NCBI GenBank assembly: GCA_016719925.1
Contig: JADJYC010000011.1
Location: 1 to 64,000 of the forward strand
Origin: Crocinitomicaceae bacterium
Lineage (GTDB): Bacteria > Bacteroidota > Bacteroidia > Flavobacteriales_D > Crocinitomicaceae
Direction of reading: 5' to 3'
Length of the DNA stretch: 64,000 nt
Below, piece after piece: positions 40,045-48,004 of this stretch (position 1 is the stretch's first letter; every line of letters starts with the position of its first letter). The position numbers were made by a program, and so were the translations under genes. The notes below the pieces were generated by a model. That model was not told the DNA's origin. It did no database searches and saw only the letters and a list, made by a program, of their open reading frames with translations.

Positions 40045-42033
40045 ATGAAACAAAACCTTTATACCTTTTTTGCGCTGTTTCTTTGTGTTTCTCTGAGTCA
40101 TGCTCAGCTTGACCAATTTGACTCAATAATCGACCCTGCATTGTCAAGAGACCCTATAAGTGGTTACAGATGGTACTCTCAGCCTCATGTAGCGGCACCA
40201 GGAAATTGTTATGTCCAATATCAAAGCGCAACCGGCGATCTTGATAACGAAATGGTGCTGGAAAGGCAATGGATTGATCCACAATTGGGAATGACTCATT
40301 ATAAATTTCGACAAACTTATAAATCAGTCCCGGTTGAGATAGCCGGCTGTATAGAACACTTTCAAGGGAACTCGCTAGTCTTTGCTAACTCCAAACATGC
40401 CATTAATTTGAATCTTGATGTCACCCCTTCAATTTCGGTAGAAATGGCAAGAAGTATTTTAATTAAATCGTTTCCTGATTCACATTTATTCGCTTGGGAA
40501 GATGAAACCTGGGAGGATGACCTACAACATGAACTTGATGATGAGTCAGCAACTTATTTTCCATCAGGCGAATTGATGTTGGCAATTGATAATTACAGCA
40601 ATTTAACCTATGAAATCCCTGGCAGTAGATTTCGTCTTGCGTATAAATTTACGCTGGTTTGCTTAAGCCCTGAATTCAATTCTTCTTTTTGGGTTGATGC
40701 ACACACCGGTGAGGTTTTTAAAACACTGTCCAATGAACACACAGATGGACCTGCGACTGTTACAAATAATCCTTTGTTAGGCTATCATATTATTGATACG
40801 AGGGAGAGAAATTTTCCATTTAATGATTGGGTGTTAGAAACTGACAATGCTGATGTTAATATACATACAAAATGGATGAATGGTTTGATTGCATGGAGTC
40901 TTCTTGACGAAATTGATGATGATGATGATGACTGGCTTGGTTCAGAAGTTGTTTCAACCACGGCGCACTGGTACGCTACAAAGGCATGGGAATATTTTAG
41001 AGATGTGCATCTTCGTGATGGAATGGATGATGACAATAATAATGTTCGTATCCGTGTGGGATGGAATTATGGAAGTCTTCAGGCTAAATATTCCAAGGAG
41101 GTTGGCACCGATAATATCTACCTTTCGTGGTATGACGGTATTTCTATGGGCAATTGGATAGATGTCATTGCACACGAATATACTCATGGAGTGATAGCTT
41201 ATTCAAGTGATCTGATTTATAGTGATGAGTCTGGCTCATTAAATGAATCGTTTGCAGATATTTTCGGCGAACTGATTGAACATCATACATATTCTGTTTA
41301 TGGTGATCCTGACTGGCTTTCTAATCCTATTGCAAACAGATCTTTATCTAGCCCCAATTCCGGCGGTCAACATCCAACTTCAGCCATTTGCGTAAATGAA
41401 GATGGTAATCCTGATACTTATTTAGGCACTTATTATCATTCACTTACTGAATTTCCTGATTGTAATAGTGCCATAGTTCATAGCAATAGTGGTGTTCAAA
41501 ATTTTTATTTCTATTTACTTGTAACCGGAGGGCTTGGAACCAATGATAATGGTGATGCTTATGACATAAGCGGAATAGGTATTCATGACGCTGAGGTTTT
41601 GGCGTATTGGACTTTGGTTAATGTCTTACAGGAGGGGTCGCAGTTTGCAGATTCACGAGAGGGCTGGCTGGCTTCTGCGCTATTATTTTTTGGAGAATGT
41701 TCCAATCAATATCACCAAGTAGCAAATTCTTGGTACGCAGTTGGTGTTGGGAACCAAAGCGAGTGTATAGACGTTTTGGCCAATGAGAACCAAGTTTCAT
41801 CGAATGTATCGATATATCCGAATCCATTTATAGATCAATTCTCCATCAATTGGAATAATGAAGAATTATACACAATAAGTGTTTTTACTTTAGATGGAAA
41901 AGTTATTCATCATAACGAGAAAATAAGCGGAAATGTCAGCATTCTTCTCACACAAATTCCTGCTGGTACTTATATTGTAGAATTGATGTCCTCGAGTTTT
42001 ACATCTACGTACAAATTAGTAAAATCCGAGTGA
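40045..42033 (+). CDS. Secreted M4-family metalloprotease (thermolysin-like) with T9SS tail
   Basis: 662 residues, intact. The signal peptide is MKQNLYTFFALFLCVSLSHAQ. Residues about 40-230 form a propeptide (FTP/PepSY-like: LAYKFTLVCL...FWVDAHTGEVFKT). The protease domain carries H377-EYTH (zinc ligands and catalytic Glu) and the third ligand in SLNESFADIFGE, both complete. The C-terminal SIYPNPFIDQFSI...GTYIVELMSSS..YKLVKSE is a T9SS type A sorting tail, so the enzyme should be secreted and anchored or released outside. Its GTG-initiated neighbour overlaps its stop by four bases (GTGA), so the two are translationally coupled. Confidence 0.93.
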   Translation: MKQNLYTFFALFLCVSLSHAQLDQFDSIIDPALSRDPISGYRWYSQPHVAAPGNCYVQYQSATGDLDNEMVLERQWIDPQLGMTHYKFRQTYKSVPVEIAGCIEHFQGNSLVFANSKHAINLNLDVTPSISVEMARSILIKSFPDSHLFAWEDETWEDDLQHELDDESATYFPSGELMLAIDNYSNLTYEIPGSRFRLAYKFTLVCLSPEFNSSFWVDAHTGEVFKTLSNEHTDGPATVTNNPLLGYHIIDTRERNFPFNDWVLETDNADVNIHTKWMNGLIAWSLLDEIDDDDDDWLGSEVVSTTAHWYATKAWEYFRDVHLRDGMDDDNNNVRIRVGWNYGSLQAKYSKEVGTDNIYLSWYDGISMGNWIDVIAHEYTHGVIAYSSDLIYSDESGSLNESFADIFGELIEHHTYSVYGDPDWLSNPIANRSLSSPNSGGQHPTSAICVNEDGNPDTYLGTYYHSLTEFPDCNSAIVHSNSGVQNFYFYLLVTGGLGTNDNGDAYDISGIGIHDAEVLAYWTLVNVLQEGSQFADSREGWLASALLFFGECSNQYHQVANSWYAVGVGNQSECIDVLANENQVSSNVSIYPNPFIDQFSINWNNEELYTISVFTLDGKVIHHNEKISGNVSILLTQIPAGTYIVELMSSSFTSTYKLVKSE

Positions 42034-42719
42034 GAAACATTTTTGTCATATTAATTACTAGTTTGTGTTTTTTATCAAATGAAATAGTCTATGGACAGAG
42101 TAAAGAATTGTCTCACGAGAACAGGAATTCAATAAAATTAAATACAACCTTTTATAATTTCTTTGATGGTGGACCATTTATTCAAACCAATTATACTAGT
42201 GAGGCACATTGGTTGTCCAACTCCTATGGCGCTGAGTATTCTCGAAAAGTAGATTCAAAAAACTATTGGGGCGTTTCATTAGACTATTATGTGTTTCAAA
42301 ATTGGAAGCCATATAATATAATGGAAAGAGGAACCTATGACTATAGGTATTTCATTGACTCAAGAGGTATTTATCAAAGATCTATCTACGCTAAAAATAA
42401 TTTCGAACTTTTCGCTGACGCATCCATTAGTTTGAGAATTGGTCATGAAAGCGTTTTTGGTGCATATGGCATGATAAATGATACGGTTGCTGAAGTTTTC
42501 GTTCTTTCAAAAACTCTTTTTGATTTCGGTCTTTCATTTGGTATTAAACCTCAATTATATTTGGGAAAACACTTTCATTTTTTTAGTTCATTGGACTATA
42601 CCTGCTATGCATATACTTTTGATTCTAAAGACCAAAACTACTCTTGGGACAGGGGCCCGACTTGGAATATGATCAGACTGACTTTTGGAATTGGAATTAA
42701 TTTTGGTGTATTAAAATAA
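42030..42719 (+). CDS. Outer-membrane-barrel-like protein
   Basis: 229 residues, GTG start inside the stop of the M4 protease gene. A signal peptide (IFVILITSLCFLSNEIVYGQ) precedes alternating strands with aromatic girdles (YWGVSLDYYVFQNWKPY, FELFADASISLRIG, FHFFSSLDYTCYAYTF) and a final strand MIRLTFGIGINFGVLK that ends in an aliphatic/aromatic pattern, typical of beta-barrels. No named family is recognised. Coupling to the protease suggests a helper or immunity-like role outside the cell, but this is only inference. Confidence 0.6.
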   Translation: MRNIFVILITSLCFLSNEIVYGQSKELSHENRNSIKLNTTFYNFFDGGPFIQTNYTSEAHWLSNSYGAEYSRKVDSKNYWGVSLDYYVFQNWKPYNIMERGTYDYRYFIDSRGIYQRSIYAKNNFELFADASISLRIGHESVFGAYGMINDTVAEVFVLSKTLFDFGLSFGIKPQLYLGKHFHFFSSLDYTCYAYTFDSKDQNYSWDRGPTWNMIRLTFGIGINFGVLK

Positions 42720-43030
42720 GTCACTCCTGAAGCAAATTTTAATCAAAGATTTCTGTCAAGTGACCTTGGCCTTTTACCCGAGCAAAATTATCATTTATCA
42801 ATTAAACAAAAAATGTTTGAATATCGGTCACACCATCCTCCTTTTCGGTTCGATAATTGCCATGAGGTCGTTTATCAGCTCCATGTCTTCAAGAAATTGG
42901 TTCGATTTTGTATACGTCCAGTGTACTAAAAATCAGAGCGAGAAACAGAGCGAGAGCGAAGTTGCAAGCTCTGATTTTTTTCTTCGTTCACTTCTGTTTA
43001 TCATTCTCATTCTGTTTCTCGCTCTCTACT
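42720..43030. other. Gene-poor stretch with repeats and a possible gene remnant
   Basis: A remnant frame (LSIKQKMFEYRSHHPPFRFDNCHEVVYQLHVFKK, from about 42,790) is not recognised. aaatcagagc (about 42930) pairs with gctctgattt (about 42968) before a T run, and agcgagaaacag at 42941 is inverted at about 43012. Confidence 0.45.
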
Positions 43031-44227
43031 TCACTCCATCCTCCGCAAAATAATCAGTGCTGAAAAAACAGTCAGTATCCCAACAACTATAATAGAAATT
43101 TCTATGTTATAAAAATCCGCGATTAATCCAGTTAGCAGTGCACCTATAGCATAGCCCAAGTCACGCCACAATCTGAAAATTCCCAAACTTTTTGCGCGGT
43201 CGGTTGGATGTGTGTTTTCAGCTACAGTTGCCAAAAAAGTTGGATAGACTAATGCGGTTCCAAATCCAAGAATGACGGAAAGAAAAATAAAATGGAATTT
43301 GGTTGTGGCCAGAACAAAAAATAAAAGCGCAATGCCTTGTAACAACATTCCCCAAAAGAGTAAAAGTTTTTTTGAAAACTGATCAGCCATTTTGCCGGTG
43401 AATAATTGTCCCAATCCCCATACCGCCGGATAGATTGCAGTAATTATTCCGATTTCATAAAGGTCGAATTTTTTTTGTGCGAGCAGAATCGGAAATAGGC
43501 CCCAGGTCATTCCGTCATTGAGGTTGTTGATCAATCCTGCCTGCGTAACTGAACCCAGATTTTTGTTTTTCCAGGTAGTTTCCCAAAAGACATGTTTGAG
43601 TTTTGGAATTTTGTTTTCTGCTGATTCGAGTGAAACATGTCCGCTGGTATCTTTTATCAGAAAAATGCTGAAAAATAATCCCAGGGCAACCAACACGATT
43701 CCAATATAAAACGGATAAGGTCTTACTCCATATTCACTGGCAATATATCCTGAAAAAAATGCAACAATAGCAACTGCAAGATATCCTGCAAATTCATTTA
43801 GTCCCATTGCAAATCCTCTCTGTTTATCTCCAACAAGATCAATTTTCATCACTACTGTTGAAGACCAGGTGAGACCTTGATTGATTCCGAGTAAAACGTT
43901 GGCTGCCACAATCCAGTTCCAGTTATCGGCAAGCATTAAAATGAACGGGACTGGAATACCAATAATCCATCCAATAATTAAAAGTTTTTTTCTGCCAAAT
44001 TTATTTGCAAGTGCGCCGGTAAAATAATTGGTTAATGCTTTTACAATACCAAAGACAATGATAAAAGAAAGAACCACTGAAGTGGCCGCAAGATGAAATT
44101 CTTTTTCGGCAATTTCAGGAAGAATAGTTCGTTCCAGTCCAACCATGCCTCCGACAAACGCATTTACTATCACTAGTAAAACAAACTGGCTTAGATTTTC
44201 TTTGAGACCTAATTTTATGTTGGTCAT
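43031..44227 (-). CDS. MFS transporter
   Basis: 398 residues, intact, with about 12 hydrophobic helices. The signature-like loop GALANKFGRKKLLIIGW after helix 2 marks a major facilitator, here a drug- or solute-proton exchanger by type. A second loop, GKMADQFSKKLLLFWG, follows the halfway point and matches the internal repeat of the family. The substrate cannot be inferred. It stands alone on the minus strand. Confidence 0.9.
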   Translation of the reverse strand: MTNIKLGLKENLSQFVLLVIVNAFVGGMVGLERTILPEIAEKEFHLAATSVVLSFIIVFGIVKALTNYFTGALANKFGRKKLLIIGWIIGIPVPFILMLADNWNWIVAANVLLGINQGLTWSSTVVMKIDLVGDKQRGFAMGLNEFAGYLAVAIVAFFSGYIASEYGVRPYPFYIGIVLVALGLFFSIFLIKDTSGHVSLESAENKIPKLKHVFWETTWKNKNLGSVTQAGLINNLNDGMTWGLFPILLAQKKFDLYEIGIITAIYPAVWGLGQLFTGKMADQFSKKLLLFWGMLLQGIALLFFVLATTKFHFIFLSVILGFGTALVYPTFLATVAENTHPTDRAKSLGIFRLWRDLGYAIGALLTGLIADFYNIEISIIVVGILTVFSALIILRRME

Positions 44228-44482
44228 TTTTTTAAGTTGAATGATAAAATTAGGAATAATTAGTGTTCTGCTTCAGATAATCCGGTTGATCAGTTTATAA
44301 AATACATTGAATAATCTTGAAACAGAGTTACCGTATCCTTTATCATGTAATTATTCTTTATTTCGGCTTCTGTTAATTGATATTCAGTCCAAATAGTATT
44401 TCTGTCAGCTAGTTGTCTGACTTGTGAAAATCAGATCGCGTGTTTAGTAATTCCTGACAATTTTCCTATCAAAAGAATTATG

Positions 44483-44490
44483 TACATTTG
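44483..44490 (+). promoter_or_regulatory. Possible -7 promoter box (TACATTTG)
   Basis: Fits TAnnTTTG, 21 bases before the ATG of the DUF4920 gene. A -33 TTTG at the proper distance is not visible, so support is partial. Confidence 0.35.
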
Positions 44491-44511
44491 GCCATATTTA
44501 ATTTATATCTC

Positions 44512-45108
44512 ATGAAAAAAATAGTTTATGTTTCCGCTGTAATTACAACTTTTGGTTTTGCATCTTGCTGCGGATTTTGCGGTAAAGAGGATGAAGCCGC
44601 AGGGCACGGTCATGATTCAACTGCAACAACAGAAGAGCATCATGAAGAGGAAGAATCTGCAATTGCATTTGACGGAGTAGACAAAGGAGAATATACTTTA
44701 TTCGGCCATACCGATATTACTGCAGATGGTGCAGTATCAATGACTGAAATGTTTACACAGATGGAAGCAACAGGATCATTCAATGACAAAGTGAATGTAA
44801 ACATTGCTGAGGTTTGTCAGAAAGCGGGTTGCTGGATTACATTTAATAATGAAGCAGGAGAGCCGGTAAGAGTTTTCTTCCGTGATCATTTTACCATTCC
44901 AATTGAAACTCCGGCAGGTACAGAAGCCGTATTATACGGTAAGCTGGTAGTAGATACGTTGAGCGTAGACTTCCAGAAACATTTGCTGGATGATGCGAAA
45001 GAAGCAGGTGAAGAGGTAAGTCAAGCAGAGTACGATGCCATTACACAAGATAAAATTGAAACTACGTTTGATTGCGAATCAATCCTGGTGAAAAAAGCAG
45101 CTCATTAA
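44512..45108 (+). CDS. DUF4920 lipoprotein
   Basis: I place the start at 44512 (MKKIVYVSAVITTFGFASCC), because this gives a lipoprotein signal with FASC; an in-frame ATG at 44488 would only add eight residues. A His/Glu-rich linker follows (HGHDSTATTEEHHEEEE, a possible metal-binding stretch). The rest matches DUF4920: VNVNIAEVCQKAGCWITF...VRVFFRDHFTIP, with paired Cys in VCQKAGCW. The family is probably periplasmic; the function is unknown. A strong terminator follows. Confidence 0.8.
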   Translation: MKKIVYVSAVITTFGFASCCGFCGKEDEAAGHGHDSTATTEEHHEEEESAIAFDGVDKGEYTLFGHTDITADGAVSMTEMFTQMEATGSFNDKVNVNIAEVCQKAGCWITFNNEAGEPVRVFFRDHFTIPIETPAGTEAVLYGKLVVDTLSVDFQKHLLDDAKEAGEEVSQAEYDAITQDKIETTFDCESILVKKAAH

Positions 45109-45126
45109 AAACAGATATTTTAAACT

Positions 45127-45168
45127 AAAAATCCCGTCTTCAGTTTTTTGGAGACGGGATTTTTTTTT
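45127..45168 (+). terminator. Terminator after the DUF4920 gene
   Basis: Stem aaaaatcccgtct/agacgggattttt with a loop of about 13 bases, then T run. Confidence 0.85.
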
Positions 45169-45217
45169 GATATTTTCGAAAGATGAAATTACTGAGATAC
45201 AAAACTGAATTTTCACA

Positions 45218-45752
45218 TTATTGAAAATTATTGTACCCATAACCGGAATCATTTTTTCAATTGGAGTATTGGTACCATTTTTTTGTATTTCTGGTTTGAT
45301 CTATTATTCATTGGGGGGGAAACTGTACTGAAAATATTCAGTGCTGCTCAATCAACTTTTGGCAATCGGCTCGGGACTTTTTTCAGATTCATTTTGATCT
45401 TCACTGTATTGCTTTTTTTTATGATGATTGTTGCCGGAATGTCATTTGACGGCGCAGGCAAAGGAAACATGGAAGCCCGCTTTGAACCGGAAGTAATTTA
45501 TGGTCTGGTAATAGTTTATTTGCTGGAATATTTCATTGGATTTATTTTTTCTGGTGATTATAAAAATATACGTCTGCTCAGGTTGAAATAAAAACGTATG
45601 GACTGGTTGCGTTGATTTTTTTTCTGCTGGTAGGCATGACTCTTCTCCTTCGGTTTGTTGTTCCTGCTGATACAAAAAATTATGTTTTGGGAATCTCTCT
45701 TGTAGTTGCCCGTCAGCTGGCAGAATATTTTCTTCTGAAAAACAAAAAATAA
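45218..45752 (+). CDS. Unknown multi-pass membrane protein, frameshifted
   Basis: Hydrophobic segments in three frames join: LKIIVPITGIIFSIGVLVPFF (from about 45218), FFRFILIFTVLLFFMMIVAG and VIYGLVIVYLLEYFIGFIFSGDY (45283-45591), then GLVALIFFLLVGMTLLLRFVV to 45752. Breaks lie at the run of seven G near 45313 and near 45590. Four or more membrane helices; no family recognised. It precedes the dcw cluster by 330 bases. Confidence 0.5.
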
Positions 45753-45914
45753 TTTTTTTCAATCTCAACATTTTTCTAAGGGATATTTTTTGTCCTTATT
45801 TTTCCCGTTCCTGATCATTTGATTTTTTCATGATTTTGATTTTCCGGATTCTGGCCGGAGGGTATTGTTTTGCTTATATCCAAACGAATTGGTTTTTCAA
45901 CAAGTTTTAAAAAG

Positions 45915-45930
45915 TCCCACAATTTACCAC
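45915..45930 (-). promoter_or_regulatory. MraZ-box-like repeat, inverted copy
   Basis: On the minus strand it reads gtggtaaattgtggga, identical at 15 of 16 bases to 46036-46051. It faces away from mraZ, and no gene with a clear start lies within reach on that strand. Confidence 0.45.
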
Positions 45931-46035
45931 CAGAACAATAGCTATTAAAAAGCCTTATAAATACTGTAACCAAATGCAAATTTGTGCGTATAGTACTACC
46001 ATCATGAGTCAAAAGTTATCAACAGACTTCGGTTT

Positions 46036-46051
46036 AGTGGTAATTTGTGGG
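46036..46051 (+). promoter_or_regulatory. MraZ-box-like repeat, before mraZ
   Basis: gtggtaatttgtggga holds two TGG(T/G) units with a 10-bp spacing, like the TGGGN repeats that MraZ binds. It lies 38 bases before the mraZ start, where autorepression of the dcw operon would act. Confidence 0.55.
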
Positions 46052-46088
46052 AGATTAACAATTATTTTTACACTCTAATCCACGTAAA

Positions 46089-46553
46089 ATGGCCGGTTTA
46101 GTAGGAGAATTCGAATGTGCGCTTGATTCCAAAGGGAGATTTCTTTTCCCTTCAGGGTTAAGAAAGCAATTGGATCCAACTGCTAATGAAATTTTCATGA
46201 TGAACAAGGGCTTTGAAAACTGCCTGACACTTTACCCGATGAATGAATGGGATAAAGTGAGCAGCAAACTTTCAAAACTGAATTTGTTCAAACCGAAAAA
46301 CCGGATGTTTTACCGCTTGTTTCACCAGGGTGCGAAACAACTTACGCTTGATAATGTCGGGCGTATTTTGATTCCAGCCGCAATGATGGAGCGCATTGGA
46401 TTGAAGAAAGAAATAATGTTAACGGCGTATAATGACAGGATTGAAATCTGGGACAAAAAAGAGTACTTCAAATTAATGAAGGAAAATATGTCTGATTTCG
46501 CTGACCTGGCAGATGAGGTGATGGGAGAAACTGACTCCGGCCATGACGAATAG
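46089..46553 (+). CDS. mraZ: Transcriptional regulator MraZ
   Basis: 154 residues. It has two AbrB-like halves: LVGEFECALDSKGRFLFPSGLRKQL at the start, and KQLTLDNVGRILIPAAMMERIGLKKEIMLTAYNDRIEIWD in the second half, each with the DxKGR or DNVGR turn. MraZ forms a ring and binds TGGG repeats before its own operon. First gene of the dcw cluster. The end overlaps rsmH by 11 bases. Confidence 0.95.
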   Translation: MAGLVGEFECALDSKGRFLFPSGLRKQLDPTANEIFMMNKGFENCLTLYPMNEWDKVSSKLSKLNLFKPKNRMFYRLFHQGAKQLTLDNVGRILIPAAMMERIGLKKEIMLTAYNDRIEIWDKKEYFKLMKENMSDFADLADEVMGETDSGHDE

Positions 46554-47451
46554 TGTATATCACACACCAGTACTTTTTAATGAATCAATTGACGCACTGA
46601 ATATCCCAAAATCAGGTGTAGTTATTGATGTCACATTTGGTGGTGGTGGCCATTCAAGAGAAATTCTTAATCGCCTGGGTAAAAAAGGAATTCTTGTTTC
46701 TTTTGATCAGGATGATGATGCACTCGCAAACCGCATTGATGATTCCCGCTTCATTCTTGTAAATTCTAATTTCCGTTTCCTGATCAATTTCGTTCGGTTT
46801 TATGATCTGATGGGCGTTGATGCAATCCTTGCTGATCTTGGTGTTTCATCTCATCAGTTTGATACCGGTGACAGAGGATTTTCAATTCGTGAAGAAGGAA
46901 AACTGGATATGCGTATGAACCGCAACGCATCTTTATCTGCCCACAAGGTCATCAACCATTATTCAGAAATTGATTTGTTCCGGGTTTTTAATTCGTATGC
47001 TGATTTGCAGAATACAAAAAAAGTTGTTTATGCAATTTCTGCGCAGCGAAAAAAATCAAAAATCGAAACAACAAAACAACTGGTTGATTTATTATCTCCG
47101 TTAGTTCCGCCACAAAAACAACATCAGTTTTTAGCTCAGGTTTTTCAGGCAATCCGCATTGAAGTGAATGATGAAATGGGTGCGCTGATGGATATGCTCG
47201 AGCAATGTTCTAAAGTGCTTAAAAAGGGTGGTAGACTGGTAGTAATATCTTATCACAGTATTGAAGACAGAATAGTTAAAAATTTTATACGCAGCGGCAA
47301 TTTTGAAGGTGAACTGGATAAAGATGTGTATGGAGTAGTCTCTAAACCCTTTGATGCAATAAATACAAAACCAATGGTTCCTTCTGATGAAGAACTGGAA
47401 AGAAACCCAAGGTCAAGAAGTGCCAAGATGCGGGTGGCCGTGAAGAATTGA
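46543..47451 (+). CDS. rsmH: 16S rRNA m4C1402 methyltransferase RsmH (MraW)
   Basis: 302 residues. It transfers methyl from SAM to N4 of C1402 in 16S rRNA. The SAM-binding loop VTFGGGGHSREIL is at residues 28-40, followed by LADLGVSSHQFD and the signature GRGFSI-like GDRGFSIREEGKLDMRMN, VFQAIRIEVNDE and VISYHSIEDRIVKNF. Intact. Overlaps mraZ by 11 bases. Confidence 0.96.
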   Translation: MTNSVYHTPVLFNESIDALNIPKSGVVIDVTFGGGGHSREILNRLGKKGILVSFDQDDDALANRIDDSRFILVNSNFRFLINFVRFYDLMGVDAILADLGVSSHQFDTGDRGFSIREEGKLDMRMNRNASLSAHKVINHYSEIDLFRVFNSYADLQNTKKVVYAISAQRKKSKIETTKQLVDLLSPLVPPQKQHQFLAQVFQAIRIEVNDEMGALMDMLEQCSKVLKKGGRLVVISYHSIEDRIVKNFIRSGNFEGELDKDVYGVVSKPFDAINTKPMVPSDEELERNPRSRSAKMRVAVKN

Positions 47452-47577
47452 GTGAATTCAACAGGCAAAAGGAAAATGCCAAAAAACAGACAAGAAAGAA
47501 TGAATGAAAACCAAAAATAATATAACTCAAACCAAAAAATCTTTTGCCTTTTTCACTTTGGCTTTTGCCTGAAAAAA
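47452..47577. repeat. Stem-loop repeat between rsmH and ftsL
   Basis: caggcaaaag (47462-47471) pairs with cttttgcctg (47562-47571). Related to the repeat before ftsZ (59942-60010), which has taggcaaaagccat pairing with atggcatttgccta. Confidence 0.6.
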
Positions 47578-48004
47578 ATGAACGAATACAACGAAAATAG
47601 TGAACCAAAACAAAAAGCTGCTGAAGAAGAAGTAAAGGAAAACGTGCAGCCGGAAGAAAAAAAGAAAGACAAACTTTTTTCAGGACGGACAATTGTTCAG
47701 ATAATCAACGGTGAGTTTTTAACCAGAGATTATTTTCTGAAAAATCTTCCTTTCACTTTTTATATCGGCTTTTTGTTTGTGGTAATTATTGCCTGGGGAT
47801 ATTACGGAGAGACAGTGACTAAAAAAAGAAGTACAACTTGAAAAAGAACTGGGTGAACTGAATTCAGAATATTATACACTGACAGCTGATTACAATATGC
47901 AGCGTGGCAGAAGACAGATTGCACTGAGACTTGCCCCTGTCGGTGTTCAGGAAAGCACAAGTTCACCAAAAAAAATACGCGTTAGAAAATACGTGTTTGA
48001 ATAA
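47578..48004 (+). CDS. ftsL: FtsL-like division protein, one frameshift
   Basis: About 141 residues: 47578-47841, then (in another frame) VQLEKELGELNSEYYTLTADYNMQRGRRQIALRLAPVGVQESTSSPKKIRV to the stop at 48004. An acidic cytoplasmic N-terminus, one membrane helix (LPFTFYIGFLFVVIIAWGYY) and a coiled coil (EKELGELNSEYYTLTADY) fit FtsL, which is in the FtsBLQ complex. The break is at the run of seven A near 47820. It sits in the usual place before ftsI; the stop and the ftsI start overlap by one base (TAATG). Confidence 0.8.

Noticed and set aside
40889..41161. Plus-strand open frame inside the M4 protease gene
   Set aside because: Overlaps the strongly supported protease frame and has no recognisable protein pattern.
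45815..46012. Minus-strand open frame of 65 residues upstream of mraZ
   Set aside because: Covers the inverted MraZ-like box and has no protein-like pattern; no coding support.
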